Source: Thermococcus sp. 4557 (lineage in GTDB: Archaea > Methanobacteriota_B > Thermococci > Thermococcales > Thermococcaceae). From it: a stretch of DNA of 64,000 bases. The DNA lies in NCBI RefSeq assembly GCF_000221185.1, contig NC_015865.1:186001-250000 (forward strand), written 5' to 3'. A model generated the notes under the pieces. That model had not been told where the DNA came from, did no database searches, and saw only the letters and a list, made by a program, of their open reading frames with translations. Both the position numbers and the translations under genes were made by a program. Below, piece by piece: positions 43,883-53,420 of the stretch; position 1 is the stretch's first letter; every line of letters begins with the position of its first letter.

Positions 43883-46081
43883 ATGGGAAGAAGGGAAGAG
43901 ATGGTTGCGAAGATTAAAGAGCTCATGACCCAGCCCGAGAGGATCAGGAACATGGGTATTGCCGCTCACATTGACCACGGTAAGACGACGCTGAGCGACA
44001 ACCTGCTCGCCGGCGCTGGAATGATTAGCGAGGAGCTCGCCGGAAAGCAGCTCGTCCTCGATTTCGACGAGCAGGAGCAGGCGAGAGGTATCACCATCAA
44101 CGCGGCCAACGTTTCGATGGTTCACAACTACGAGGGCCAGGACTACCTCATCAACCTCATCGACACCCCGGGTCACGTTGACTTCGGTGGTGACGTTACC
44201 AGGGCCATGCGTGCCATCGACGGTGCCATCATCGTCGTTGACGCCGTTGAGGGTGTCATGCCCCAGACCGAGACCGTTCTCAGGCAGGCCCTGAGGGAGT
44301 ATGTCAAGCCGGTTCTCTTCATCAACAAGGTTGACCGTCTCATCAAGGAGCTCAAGCTCGGTCCGAACGACATCCTCCAGAGGTTCGCCAAGATCATCAC
44401 CGACGTCAACAGGCTCATCAAGAAGTACGCCCCGGACGAGTTCAAGAACCAGTGGTTCGTCAAGGTCGAGGACGGTAGCGTTGCCTTCGGTAGCGCTTAC
44501 TACAACTGGGCCCTCAGCGTCCCCTACATGAAGAAGACCGGCGTTTCCTTCAAGGACATCGTCGAGCTCACCAACAGCGGCGACCTCAAGACCCTCAGGC
44601 AGAAGGCCCCGCTCCACGTCGTCGTCCTCGATATGGTCGTCAAGCACCTGCCGAACCCGCTCGAAGCCCAGAAGTACAGGATCCCGCACCTCTGGAGGGG
44701 CGACGTCGAGAGCGAGGTCGGCCAGGCCATGATGAAGTGCGACCCGAAGGGCAAGATGGTCATGGTCGTCACCAAGATCATCCTCGACAAGCACGCCGGT
44801 GAGGTTTCAACCGGCCGTGTCTGGAGCGGTACGGTTAAGACCGGCCAGGAGGTCTACCTCATCAACGCCAAGAGGAAGGCCAGGATCCAGCAGGTCGGTA
44901 TCTACATGGGTCCCGAGAGGGTCAACATGGAGGCCGTTCCGGCCGGTAACATCGTCGCCGTCACCGGACTGCGCGACGCCATGGCCGGTGAGACCGTCTC
45001 CCAGGAGCAGATCGAGCCGTTTGAGGCCCTCCACTACGCCAGCGAGCCGGTCGTTACCGTCGCCATCGAGGCCAAGAACGTCAAGGACCTTCCGAAGCTC
45101 ATCGAGGCGCTCAGGCAGCTCGCCAAGGAGGACCCGACCCTCCACGTCAAGATCGACGAGGAGACCGGCCAGCACCTCCTCAGCGGTATGGGTGAGCTCC
45201 ACCTCGAGGTCAAGCTCGTCAAGCTCAAGGAGGACTGGAAGCTCGACGTCGATGTCAGCCCGCCGATCGTCGTCTACCGCGAGAGCGTCAGCAAGATCAG
45301 CCCGATAGTCGAAGGAAAGAGCCCGAACAAGCACAACAGGTTCTACATCACCGTGGAGCCGCTTCCGGACCAGATATACGAGGCCATCCACGAGGGACTT
45401 ATCCCCGAGGGCAGGCCGAAGGACCCGAAGGCCGTCGCCAAGAAGCTCGCCGAGCTCGGCATGGACTACGAGGTCGCCAAGGGTATAGTTGACATATACC
45501 ACGGCAACATATTCCTCGACAACACCAAGGGTATCCAGTACCTCAACGAGGTCATGGACCTCCTCGTCGACGGATTCCACCAGGCCATGGACGAGGGTCC
45601 GCTCGCCAAGGAGCCGGTCATGAAGGTTATGGTCAGGCTCCACGACGCCAAGATCCACGAGGACAACGTCCACCGCGGTCCGGCCCAGATATACCCGGCC
45701 ATCAGGAGTGCCATCCAGTGCGCCATGATGAAGGCCCAGCCGATCCTCTACGAGCCCTACCAGAAGGTCATCATCAACGTGCCCTACGAGTACATGGGCG
45801 CCGTCAGCAGGGAGATCAACCAGAGGCGCGGCCAGCTCATCGACATGAGGCAGGAGGGCGAGGTCATGATCATCATCTCGGAGGCCCCGGTCGCCGAGAT
45901 GTTCGGATTCGCCGGAGCCATCCGTGGCGCCACCAGCGGAAGGGCCCTCTGGAGCACCGAGCACGCCGGCTTCAAGAGGGTTCCGGGAGAGCTGGCCACC
46001 AACATCATCAGGCAGATCAGGCAGAGGAAGGGTCTCGACCCGAACCCGCCGAGGGAGCAGGACGTCTGCCCGCAGCAGTGA
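43883..46081 (+). CDS. fusA: Translation elongation factor EF-2
   Basis: 732 residues: G1 [15 protein letters not shown]2 [10 protein letters not shown]3 [13 protein letters not shown]4 NKVDR, then domains II-V including the tip [20 protein letters not shown]. The diphthamide region reads ...[19 protein letters not shown], with the modified His in HRGPAQ. It drives ribosomal translocation. Codon use is strikingly biased to GGT, GTC, ATC, CTC and AAG, as in highly expressed genes. No intein interrupts it. A hairpin spans the stop. Confidence 0.98.
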   Translation: MGRREEMVAKIKELMTQPERIRNMGIAAHIDHGKTTLSDNLLAGAGMISEELAGKQLVLDFDEQEQARGITINAANVSMVHNYEGQDYLINLIDTPGHVDFGGDVTRAMRAIDGAIIVVDAVEGVMPQTETVLRQALREYVKPVLFINKVDRLIKELKLGPNDILQRFAKIITDVNRLIKKYAPDEFKNQWFVKVEDGSVAFGSAYYNWALSVPYMKKTGVSFKDIVELTNSGDLKTLRQKAPLHVVVLDMVVKHLPNPLEAQKYRIPHLWRGDVESEVGQAMMKCDPKGKMVMVVTKIILDKHAGEVSTGRVWSGTVKTGQEVYLINAKRKARIQQVGIYMGPERVNMEAVPAGNIVAVTGLRDAMAGETVSQEQIEPFEALHYASEPVVTVAIEAKNVKDLPKLIEALRQLAKEDPTLHVKIDEETGQHLLSGMGELHLEVKLVKLKEDWKLDVDVSPPIVVYRESVSKISPIVEGKSPNKHNRFYITVEPLPDQIYEAIHEGLIPEGRPKDPKAVAKKLAELGMDYEVAKGIVDIYHGNIFLDNTKGIQYLNEVMDLLVDGFHQAMDEGPLAKEPVMKVMVRLHDAKIHEDNVHRGPAQIYPAIRSAIQCAMMKAQPILYEPYQKVIINVPYEYMGAVSREINQRRGQLIDMRQEGEVMIIISEAPVAEMFGFAGAIRGATSGRALWSTEHAGFKRVPGELATNIIRQIRQRKGLDPNPPREQDVCPQQ

Positions 46082-46096
46082 GGGCTTTCCGCCCTC
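46080..46096 (+). terminator. Hairpin across the fusA stop codon
   Basis: GAGGGC (46080-46085) and GCCCTC (46091-46096) are exact inverted arms round TTTCC; the stop TGA lies at its left edge. A T-rich run (CTTTTCTC) follows. It may act as terminator or protect the 3' end of the mRNA. Confidence 0.5.
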
Positions 46097-46204
46097 TGAA
46101 CTTTTCTCTTGTCTTGCATTGGACTTTTGGAAGGCTGATTGGTCTTTTCCAAGATGCACATCACTTTCGGCGTTTTTCGCGAAACTCTTAAATAGTTGAA
46201 GCAC

Positions 46205-46224
46205 GAGTATTATACTCATGAGTA
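46205..46224 (+). promoter_or_regulatory. Overlapping palindromes at the start codon of the DUF234 ATPase
   Basis: GAGTA (46205-46209), TACTC (46213-46217) and the perfect palindrome TACTCATGAGTA (46213-46224) overlap the ATG at 46218. TTAAATA at 46189-46195 is the TATA box, so the palindromes lie on the start of a nearly leaderless transcript. It suggests autoregulation. Confidence 0.4.
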
Positions 46225-47648
46225 GACAAACTTTCGTGGACCGGAAGCGGGAGCTCGAGTTTCTGGAGAAGAGATACCGCAGTGACAAAGCCGAACTGCT
46301 CATTATATACGGCCGCAGGAGAATTGGAAAGACCGAGCTGCTCCTCCAGTTCGCCCGGGACAAACCCCATGTTTATTTCCTCGCAACAGAAAAGCCGTAC
46401 CATGAGAATCTCCGAGAGCTTCAAAAGCTCCTCGCGGAATTCCTCGGCGATGAATTATTCAGCAGAATCTCTTTCCACGATATTGACGAGCTTCTGATGG
46501 CCTTCGCCGAGAGGGTACGTGATGAACGCGTTGTCCTGGTGATTGACGAGTTTCCCCTGCTTATAGAACGCTACCGGCCGGTTCTCTCGCTCCTTCAGAG
46601 GACATGGGACTTGAAGCTCTCGAAGGGCAGAATAATGCTGATTCTCTGCGGTTCGAGTGTTTCGGCAATGGAAACGGAGGTTTTGGGTTACAAAAGCCCA
46701 CTCTACGGAAGACGGACCGGGCAGTGGCGCTTAACGGAGATTCCCTTCTTCCACATCGGTGAGTTTCTTCCTGGCTATTCGATCGAAGACCTCGTGAAGG
46801 TCTGGGGTGTGGTGGGAGGGATTCCGGCTTACCTCCTGAAGTTTGAGCCTGAAAAGGGCTTTAACGAAAACGTCGTTGACAACGTCCTCTCAAAGGGTGC
46901 CTTTCTCTACGAAGAGGCCGAGATACTCCTGAGGGAAGAGCTCAGGGAGCCGGCCAACTACTTCGCGATACTCGAGGCGATAGCGGGTGGGAGGAACAGA
47001 TTTGGGGAGATTGTGAACGCAACTGGGCTCGATAAAAGCCTCGTCTCCAAGTACCTGAGCGTCCTTCAGAGGCTTGGAATAGTCCGGAGGGAAGTTTCCG
47101 TCACCTCAACTGCCAAAGAAGCAAGCAAAAGAGGACTCTATTCCATAGACGACAACTACTTCTCCTTCTGGTTCAGGTATGTCCTCCCGAACAGGAGCTA
47201 CCTTGAGGCCGGACTGGCGGAGGACGTCTGGGAGCGTTCGCTGAAGGATTTCAACGCCTATATGGGTTCGGCCTTCGAACGACTTATTGGAAGTCCGGAG
47301 GTTTTCATCGAGCTCACTGGCTTCCACTTCACGAAACTCGGTCGCTGGTGGCACAGGGGAGAGGAGATTGACCTCCTCGCGTTGAACGAGCGTGAGAAAA
47401 AGGCTTTGTTCGTTGAGGTGAAGTGGAAAAACCTTAGCGAGAGGGAAGCGCGGGGGATTTTGAAGGACCTGGAGAGGAAGGGTGAGTTGGTTGGCCTCGA
47501 AGACTGGAAAAAGCACTGGGGGCTGGTTGCCAGGAAAGTTGACGGAAAGGAAAGGTTAAACGCCGAAGGCTGGCGGGTTTGGGATTTGGGTGATTTTGAA
47601 GTGCATTCCCGAAAATTAACAAATTCCCGTCCAAAACCCATTAGTTAA
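46218..47648 (+). CDS. Archaeal ATPase (PF01637-type) with DUF234 C-terminal nuclease-like domain
   Basis: 476 residues. The ATPase half opens FVDRKRELEFLEKRY and has P-loop IYGRRRIGKTELL, Walker B VLVIDEFPLLIE, sensor CGSSVSAME and the LSGF-like FHIGEFLPGYS. A winged helix (RFGEIVNATGLDKSLVSKYLSVLQRLGIV) links to a DUF234 domain with a PD-(D/E)xK-like site: GRWWHRGEEIDLLAL and ALFVEVKWK. These are typical mobile archaeal ATPases of unknown purpose, sometimes within toxin or defence loci. It separates fusA from tuf. Confidence 0.88.
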   Translation: MSRQTFVDRKRELEFLEKRYRSDKAELLIIYGRRRIGKTELLLQFARDKPHVYFLATEKPYHENLRELQKLLAEFLGDELFSRISFHDIDELLMAFAERVRDERVVLVIDEFPLLIERYRPVLSLLQRTWDLKLSKGRIMLILCGSSVSAMETEVLGYKSPLYGRRTGQWRLTEIPFFHIGEFLPGYSIEDLVKVWGVVGGIPAYLLKFEPEKGFNENVVDNVLSKGAFLYEEAEILLREELREPANYFAILEAIAGGRNRFGEIVNATGLDKSLVSKYLSVLQRLGIVRREVSVTSTAKEASKRGLYSIDDNYFSFWFRYVLPNRSYLEAGLAEDVWERSLKDFNAYMGSAFERLIGSPEVFIELTGFHFTKLGRWWHRGEEIDLLALNEREKKALFVEVKWKNLSEREARGILKDLERKGELVGLEDWKKHWGLVARKVDGKERLNAEGWRVWDLGDFEVHSRKLTNSRPKPIS

Positions 47649-47679
47649 GTTTTTAAACCCGCTTCGTAAGTTAAGCACG

Positions 47680-47745
47680 GAACTCGTGAGGCCTCCCCGA
47701 TAAACGGCGGGTTTCCCGCCCGAGGGGGCCGAGGTTCGAAAGATT
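47680..47745 (+). ncRNA. Candidate structured RNA upstream of tuf
   Basis: TTTTTAAA (47651-47658) is a TATA box whose start of transcription would fall near 47682, yet tuf has a separate TATA (ATTTAAAAA, 47743-47751). Between them lies a GC-rich fold: GGCGGG-TTT-CCCGCC is a perfect inner hairpin, nested within an outer pairing of GGCCTCCCC with GGGGGCC. The outer and inner stems are joined by an asymmetric loop (GATAAAC opposite CGA). Own promoter and nested stem point to a small RNA; class unknown. Confidence 0.45.
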
Positions 47746-47798
47746 TAAAAAGCCATCCTAGTCAATCGGACTAGACCAAAGTTTGGAGGTGTATGGAA
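47741..47798 (+). promoter_or_regulatory. tuf promoter and ribosome site
   Basis: GATTTAAAAAGCC is a TATA box about 45 bp ahead of the ATG; GGAGGTG (47785-47791) is the ribosome site and makes ATG 47799 the better start over ATG 47793. Confidence 0.6.
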
Positions 47799-49085
47799 AT
47801 GGCTAAGGAGAAGCCGCACATTAACATTGTCTTTATCGGACACGTCGACCACGGAAAGAGCACCACCGTTGGAAGGCTCCTGTTCGACAGCCAGAACATC
47901 CCGGAGAACATCATCCAGAAGTTCGAGCAGATGGGTGAGAAGGGTAAGTCCTTCAAGTTCGCTTGGGTCATGGACAGGCTCAAGGAGGAGCGCGAGAGGG
48001 GTATCACCATCGACGTCGCCCACACCAAGTTCGAGACCCCGCACAGGTACATCACCATCATCGACGCTCCGGGTCACAGGGACTTCGTTAAGAACATGAT
48101 CACCGGTGCCAGCCAGGCTGACGCCGCCGTTCTCGTCGTCGCCGTCACCGACGGTGTCATGCCGCAGACCAAGGAGCACGCCTTCCTCGCCAAGACCCTC
48201 GGTATCAACCACGTCATCGTCTCCATCAACAAGATGGACATGGTCAACTACGACGAGAAGAAGTTCAAGCAGGTCGCCGAGCAGGTTAAGAAGCTCCTCA
48301 TGATGCTCGGCTACAAGAACGTCCAGGTCATCCCGACCAGCGCTTGGGAGGGCGACAACATCGTCAAGAAGAGCGACAAGATGCCCTGGTACAACGGCCC
48401 GACCCTCTTCGAGGCCCTCGACCAGATACCGGAGCCGCCGAAGCCGACCGACAAGCCGCTCCGCATCCCGATCCAGGACGTCTACTCCATTAAGGGTGTC
48501 GGTACCGTCCCGGTCGGCCGTGTCGAGACCGGTGTCCTCAAGGTCGGTGACGTCGTCATCTTCGAGCCGGCCAGCACCATCTTCCACAAGGCCATCCAGG
48601 GTGAGGTCAAGAGCATCGAGATGCACCACGAGTCCATGCAGGAGGCCCTTCCGGGTGACAACATCGGTTTCAACGTCCGTGGCGTTGGTAAGAACGACAT
48701 AAAGCGCGGTGACGTTGCCGGACACACCAACAACCCGCCGACCGTCGTCAGGCCGAAGGACACCTTCAAGGCCCAGATCATCGTCCTCAACCACCCGACC
48801 GCCATCACCGTCGGCTACACCCCGGTCCTCCACGCTCACACCCTCCAGGTCGCCGTCAGGTTCGAGCAGCTCCTCGCCAAGCTCGACCCGAGGACCGGTA
48901 ACATCGTCGAGGAGAACCCGCAGTTCATCAAGACCGGTGACTCCGCCATCGTCATCCTCAGGCCGACCAAGCCGATGGTCATCGAGCCGGTCAAGGAGAT
49001 CCCGCAGATGGGCAGGTTCGCCATCCGTGACATGGGCCAGACCGTCGCTGCCGGTATGGTCATCTCCGTTCAGAAGGCCGAGTGA
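47799..49085 (+). CDS. tuf: Translation elongation factor EF-1 alpha
   Basis: 428 residues: G1 [30 protein letters not shown]3 [13 protein letters not shown]4 INKMDM, and SAWEGDNI; domains II and III complete. It brings aminoacyl-tRNA to the ribosome. Codon bias is as extreme as in fusA. It is followed after about 50 nt by rps10, the classic archaeal tuf-rps10 pair. A hairpin spans the stop codon. Confidence 0.98.
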   Translation: MAKEKPHINIVFIGHVDHGKSTTVGRLLFDSQNIPENIIQKFEQMGEKGKSFKFAWVMDRLKEERERGITIDVAHTKFETPHRYITIIDAPGHRDFVKNMITGASQADAAVLVVAVTDGVMPQTKEHAFLAKTLGINHVIVSINKMDMVNYDEKKFKQVAEQVKKLLMMLGYKNVQVIPTSAWEGDNIVKKSDKMPWYNGPTLFEALDQIPEPPKPTDKPLRIPIQDVYSIKGVGTVPVGRVETGVLKVGDVVIFEPASTIFHKAIQGEVKSIEMHHESMQEALPGDNIGFNVRGVGKNDIKRGDVAGHTNNPPTVVRPKDTFKAQIIVLNHPTAITVGYTPVLHAHTLQVAVRFEQLLAKLDPRTGNIVEENPQFIKTGDSAIVILRPTKPMVIEPVKEIPQMGRFAIRDMGQTVAAGMVISVQKAE

Positions 49086-49093
49086 AGGCCTTC
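49073..49093 (+). terminator. Hairpin across the tuf stop codon
   Basis: GAAGGCC (49073-49079) pairs exactly with GGCCTTC (49087-49093) with the TGA in the loop, followed by a T/C-rich run. As a partial terminator it could set the ratio of tuf to rps10 mRNA, or it may be an mRNA 3'-end structure. Confidence 0.4.
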
Positions 49094-49136
49094 CCTGACC
49101 TTTCCTTTACTTCCTTAAGCCTTAGGAGGGACGGAA

Positions 49137-49445
49137 ATGCAGAAGGCAAGGATTAAGCTCGCGAGCACGGACATTAAGGCCCTCAACGAGGTCACCGACC
49201 AGATCAAGCAGATCGCCGAGAGGACCGGCGTCAGGATGAGCGGACCTATCCCGCTCCCGACCAAGAGGATAAGGATCACCACCAGGAAGAGCCCGGACGG
49301 AGAGGGCACCGCCACCTTTGACAGGTTCGAGCTCCGCGTTCACAAGAGGCTCGTTGACATTGAGGCCGACGAAAGGGCCATGCGCCAGATCATGCGCATC
49401 CGCGTCCCTGAGGACGTCACCATCGAGATCGAGCTCATCTCCTGA
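49137..49445 (+). CDS. rps10: 30S ribosomal protein S10
   Basis: 102 residues: [19 protein letters not shown], then [23 protein letters not shown] and [13 protein letters not shown]10 sits in the head of the small subunit. TAGGAGGGACGGAA precedes the ATG. Cotranscribed with tuf. Confidence 0.98.
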   Translation: MQKARIKLASTDIKALNEVTDQIKQIAERTGVRMSGPIPLPTKRIRITTRKSPDGEGTATFDRFELRVHKRLVDIEADERAMRQIMRIRVPEDVTIEIELIS

Positions 49446-49461
49446 TTCCTCTCCTTTATGC

Positions 49462-49547
49462 GCCGGGGTAGCCTAGCCTGGGAAGGCGCTGGCCTGGAGA
49501 GCCAGTGGGCTCTGCCCACCAGGGTTCAAATCCCTGCCCCGGCGCCA
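49462..49547 (+). tRNA. tRNA-Ser(GGA), class II, CCA encoded
   Basis: Acceptor GCCGGGG pairs with CCCCGGC (49537-49543), discriminator G at 49544, then CCA in the DNA. D stem GCC/GGC, anticodon stem CTGGC/GCCAG round CTGGAGA, giving anticodon GGA. The long variable arm (GGGC-TCT-GCCC) and G73 are typical of serine tRNA. T arm CAGGG-TTCAAAT-CCCTG. Downstream DNA changes at once to the AT-richer restriction island, so the gene may be its border. Confidence 0.95.
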
Positions 49548-49548
49548 C

Positions 49549-49572
49549 CAAACTTTGCCTGCGCAAAGTTTG
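49549..49572. repeat. 10-bp inverted repeat just after tRNA-Ser
   Basis: CAAACTTTGC (49549-49558) and GCAAAGTTTG (49563-49572) are exact arms round CTGC, followed by another AAAGTTTG at 49576-49583. It can serve as tRNA terminator or mark the island border. Confidence 0.5.
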
Positions 49573-49818
49573 ATCAAAGTTTGTATGTCCCTTTTGAACC
49601 CGTAATTCTTCAAGTGTTTTCAATTCAAATTGCCGTTTCCCATGTTTCACTGCCCTCGCGCTCTTCGAGCGCCTAAAATTGAGAAACCCGCTAAAAATGC
49701 AAAATTCTCCACTGAAAACCTACATTAGTGAGCCAATTTAAAGGACATACTAACTCATCCATACTCGTTTTCTAAAAGTTGTTCCCCGACAAATTTTGCT
49801 CTCTTAAAACTGGTTCGT
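49573..49818. other. AT-rich gene-free stretch between tRNA-Ser and the RM island
   Basis: No frame looks coding. It contains one GC hairpin, GCGCTC-TTC-GAGCGC (49658-49672), in AT-rich surroundings, and no copy of the tRNA 3' end. Confidence 0.5.
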
Positions 49819-50481
49819 CTAAACCTCTCTAAGCTTTTTCCACACCTCGTTGTACTGGAGTGCTAGCCAGTACTCTCTCAGTTTTCTCTGAGCACGTATG
49901 TAATCTGGATAATAGTCCCTCACAAGCGCCCAAAATGCTCGGGAGTGCTTTTGGAACCTGAGGTGGGCCACCTCGTGGATTATGATGTAGTCCCTGAGCT
50001 CCTCCGGCAACGCCATAAGCATAAGGTTAAAGCTTAGATTTCCCTTCTCGGAGCAGCTCGCCCACTTCGTCTTCTGGAAGCGGATGTAGATTTTCCGGTA
50101 CTTTACCCCAAAGACTGATGAGAAGAGTCTCACCTTGAATTCCAGCTCTTCTTTCAGCTGACTTTTCAGCCATCTTTTTAGGGTTCCCAAATCGTTGTTT
50201 GGCAAGAGAACCACGTGAAACTTTGGATTAACCCAGAACTCCTTCGACTCGATGAGTTCGTAGAACTCACCGTCGAGTAGGAGCTTATTGGAAAGCGGAA
50301 GGAACTTTATCTTGGCTTCTTCGATTTCCCTTAGCTTCTTCTCTATCCACTCTCTCTTTCTCTTCATCAGATCCTCGACATCTGCGTTTGGTGGGATTAC
50401 TACCTTAACCTCCCCAAGGGGGCTTATCTCGATGCGGGGATACTTAACATCCCTCAGAATCACGCGATACTCTATCCCCAC
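49819..50481 (-). CDS. YgjP-like metallopeptidase (DUF45/M48-related)
   Basis: 220 residues. The zinc motif is HEVAHLRFQKHSRAFW (HExxH plus third His), preceded by the family motif KTKWASCSEKGNLSFN. Members of this family are often last in type I restriction operons; they may process or turn over restriction subunits, but this is inference. It overlaps the end of hsdR by 10 bp on the same strand, so it is translated from the same message. Confidence 0.85.
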   Translation of the reverse strand: MGIEYRVILRDVKYPRIEISPLGEVKVVIPPNADVEDLMKRKREWIEKKLREIEEAKIKFLPLSNKLLLDGEFYELIESKEFWVNPKFHVVLLPNNDLGTLKRWLKSQLKEELEFKVRLFSSVFGVKYRKIYIRFQKTKWASCSEKGNLSFNLMLMALPEELRDYIIIHEVAHLRFQKHSRAFWALVRDYYPDYIRAQRKLREYWLALQYNEVWKKLREV

Positions 50482-53420
50482 CTTTTGAGCACCTCTAGGA
50501 GCTCGTTGCGCGTCTTGATGATATCGTCACATTTTCCCTTATATTCCCCTACGATAAATAGCATAATTCTCCGCGAGATTTCGCTGACGATCTCAGTTTT
50601 CTCCGTCCAACGGGTGAACCTAAGCGCCTCCGTCTCCTTGAGCAACTTTCTGACCCCTTCGATAAGCTCTCGGGTGTTGCCCTTTACGTGCCTCTTGAGC
50701 ACCATCAGGAGGGCGTATTCGAGCTCGTTCAAACCGAGCTCTCTCTGCTCCTGTGAGCGCTTTTCTATTTCCTCGGCTATTCCAAGGAGCTCATCATAGA
50801 GCTTCTCGATTTCTTCCTTCTTGTGCCTCCAGGCTTCGATTATCCTTTCAACTTGTTCAATCAGATCCTCGCTTAAAGGCCCCTTGTGGGTGTTTACGTA
50901 GTGTCTGACTGAGAACAGGAGGTTAGTAAACGCCTTCCGCTTATCCCTCTCCCTCATTACTTTCCTGAGGAACTCCTCGTCAATTTCGATTACTGGGAAG
51001 TCGGCCTTTATCTCCTCTATGTCAACGGTCTCCTGTATGAATCTGAGCGCCTCCTCGAAGAATTCGTCGGCTTTGAGTTCAACTTCCGGCGGGATACCGT
51101 CAACCTTCGATCTGTATGCATAGTAGACCTCCGTGAGCCATTTGAAGGCCTCCCTGAACTCATCTCTGTCCTCCCTGAGGAGCTTGTAGTGGTGCCTTAT
51201 CTCCCTGTACAGCCTCTGGAACTCCTCGCCCTTGTTGTTTCTGAACAGCGTCTCGACTGCGTTCATTATGGTCCCCCTATCCCGCCTCGGCTCAAGATCA
51301 TCAAAGTACCCCATGGCCTTGGCGATCTTTTTCCCGAGCTCTTTCTTTATCTTCTCGACGCTGTAGGCGGCCCCTTCGATATCAACCTCGTCGTAGATTT
51401 CCAGCGCTCTCTTCAACTCCTTGAATATGCCCACGTAATCTATAACGAGGCCGAAGGGCTTGATGTTCTCACCGTTCTTGATGAAGGGCCTGTTGGTCCT
51501 CGCTATCGCCTGAAGGAGTCTGTGCTCCTTGAGGGGCTTGTCTAGATACATGGTTTGAAGAATCGGGGCGTCAAAGCCCGTGAGGAGCATATCGGTAACT
51601 ATCAGAATCTTTGGGATTTCCTTGTTCCTGAAATCCTCACGAATCCTCTCGCGGATTTCGGCCATATCTTTTCCGGGAAAGCGCTCTTCAAGCTCTTTTT
51701 GATATTCCTTGATAACCTTGTCATCGTCCCGATTGAAAGTCATCACGACCTCGGTGTATTCCCTTGGCAAATACTTGTCGAGAGCACGCTTGTATAAGAC
51801 GCAGGACTCCCTATCAACCGCTACCACCATTGCCTTAAACGGCTCCACGCTCTCCTTGTAGTGCCTTGCTATGTCCTCGGCTATCATTTCGATCCTCTTC
51901 GGGTTTTTCAGGAACACCTTTATCGCGTTGAGCCTCTTCTTGAGCTTCTCCTCAACCCTCCCGCGGTACTCCTCCGGGATTTCCTCCAGCTTCGATGAGA
52001 GAAACGCCTCAAGGAGCTCCCTCTTTAGGTGAACGTCCTCCTCAAGCCTCGCCTGATAGGCTATCTTCACGGTAAATCCGTCCTCTATGGACTGCGTTAT
52101 GAAGTACCTGTCGAGGTAGGGCCTGTCCTTATGGCCGAAGGTGGCATAGGTGTCGCGCCCTTTCTTCGCTATTGGCGTTCCTGTAAAGGCGAAGAAGGAC
52201 GCGCTTTTGAGTATCGAGCGCATGGTTGAAGCGAGCTCGCCGTACTGGGTTCTGTGGCCTTCATCTATCAGAACCACGACGTCCCTGCGGTTCATTATCG
52301 TCTTTCTTCTCCGGCTTTCCCTCTTGAGTCCCTCCAGCACGTCGTTGAGGTCCTCAGCGCGGAACTTGTGGATGAGCGTGATGAATATTCCCCTCTTCCC
52401 ATCGGCGTGGGTTAGGACTTCCTTGAGCTTCTCGATTGAACCTACCACTTCAAAGCTCAGGCCCACGGCCTTAAGCTCGCCGCTCAGCTGTCTCTCAAGT
52501 TCCCTCCTGTCAACGACGAAGAAAATCGTGGGATTGCCGAGCAGGCGCTTGATTTTATATGCGGAGAATATCATGGTCAGCGTCTTCCCGCTTCCCTGCC
52601 AGTGCCAGATTAAACCCCTGTTCCTCTCGGTTTCCCCCTTAGCGTAGCCGACGGCGATGTTTACTATCTCCCTGACTGCTCTGTACTGCATGTACCTCGG
52701 CAGAACCTTCGTGAAGGCTCCGCCGCTCTCACGGTAGAAGGTGAAGTATCGGAGGACGTCAAGGAGAGTCCCAGGTTTTAAAAGCTCAACCAGGTTATCC
52801 AATTCGTCAAAGCTCTCTCCCTTCCATTCGTATACCGGGACGCTCCCGAGCCACGGTACTATGGGGAAATAGACGGGTTTATCTCCAACCGCGATGCCGA
52901 TCTGCACGTACTTGAAGAGCTCGGGCATTTCCCTCTCGTAGTTCTTAATCTGCTCGTAGGCCTTTTTCCAGCTCACGTCCAGCCTTTTGCACTCGATTAT
53001 AACCAGCGGGATGCCGTTGACGTAGAGGATTAGGTCGGGTATCTTGGTCTTAAACGGATAGCCGACCTGGTTGGCGACGAGGAACTCGTTGTTTCCGAGA
53101 TTTTCGTAGTCTATGAGCATCAACCTTTTAGGCTCGCCCGTTTCTTCATCCTTCACGGGGACGCCGTTTTTGAGATAGTCGAGAACCCTGCGGGAACCTT
53201 CAACGCCAAAGTGAGCAGTCTTAAGGAGGTTTATTGCCTCCTCCGCTTCCCTTTCGCTAACTCCGTTTATCCTCACTATCGCATTCTTTGCCCTTGAGAT
53301 TAAGAGGGGCTCGTTTTCGTCTTCGAGGACCTCGATGCCCCTCTTATACTTCCAGCCCTTCGATTCCAGCCGCTTGATGATGGGCTTTTCGCACTGAAGA
53401 TATTCGGGGGTTTCATTCAA
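50472..53420 (-). CDS. hsdR: Type I restriction enzyme, R subunit
   Basis: About 982 residues: N-terminal nuclease domain with PDLILYVNGIPLVIIECK (PD...E-x-K), superfamily 2 motor with HWQGSGKTLTM (motif I), VLIDEGHRTQ (DEGH-type box), FFAFTGTPI (motif III) and ATDMLLTGFDAP-like motif (TDMLLTGFDAP), and a helical C-terminus. It translocates and cuts unmodified DNA in complex with HsdM and HsdS. I chose TTG 53420 (GGGAGGTG ahead) rather than TTG 53450; the start overlaps the MNT gene end. Confidence 0.93.
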   Translation of the reverse strand: MNETPEYLQCEKPIIKRLESKGWKYKRGIEVLEDENEPLLISRAKNAIVRINGVSEREAEEAINLLKTAHFGVEGSRRVLDYLKNGVPVKDEETGEPKRLMLIDYENLGNNEFLVANQVGYPFKTKIPDLILYVNGIPLVIIECKRLDVSWKKAYEQIKNYEREMPELFKYVQIGIAVGDKPVYFPIVPWLGSVPVYEWKGESFDELDNLVELLKPGTLLDVLRYFTFYRESGGAFTKVLPRYMQYRAVREIVNIAVGYAKGETERNRGLIWHWQGSGKTLTMIFSAYKIKRLLGNPTIFFVVDRRELERQLSGELKAVGLSFEVVGSIEKLKEVLTHADGKRGIFITLIHKFRAEDLNDVLEGLKRESRRRKTIMNRRDVVVLIDEGHRTQYGELASTMRSILKSASFFAFTGTPIAKKGRDTYATFGHKDRPYLDRYFITQSIEDGFTVKIAYQARLEEDVHLKRELLEAFLSSKLEEIPEEYRGRVEEKLKKRLNAIKVFLKNPKRIEMIAEDIARHYKESVEPFKAMVVAVDRESCVLYKRALDKYLPREYTEVVMTFNRDDDKVIKEYQKELEERFPGKDMAEIRERIREDFRNKEIPKILIVTDMLLTGFDAPILQTMYLDKPLKEHRLLQAIARTNRPFIKNGENIKPFGLVIDYVGIFKELKRALEIYDEVDIEGAAYSVEKIKKELGKKIAKAMGYFDDLEPRRDRGTIMNAVETLFRNNKGEEFQRLYREIRHHYKLLREDRDEFREAFKWLTEVYYAYRSKVDGIPPEVELKADEFFEEALRFIQETVDIEEIKADFPVIEIDEEFLRKVMRERDKRKAFTNLLFSVRHYVNTHKGPLSEDLIEQVERIIEAWRHKKEEIEKLYDELLGIAEEIEKRSQEQRELGLNELEYALLMVLKRHVKGNTRELIEGVRKLLKETEALRFTRWTEKTEIVSEISRRIMLFIVGEYKGKCDDIIKTRNELLEVLKRWG

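Noticed and set aside
43883-46081. Intein in fusA or other core genes
   Set aside because: EF-2, EF-1A and topoisomerase VI are all of normal length without inserted splicing motifs.
47700-47745. tRNA gene (GGTTCGAA resembles a T loop)
   Set aside because: No acceptor, D or anticodon arm can be built around it; the stems nest rather than form a cloverleaf.
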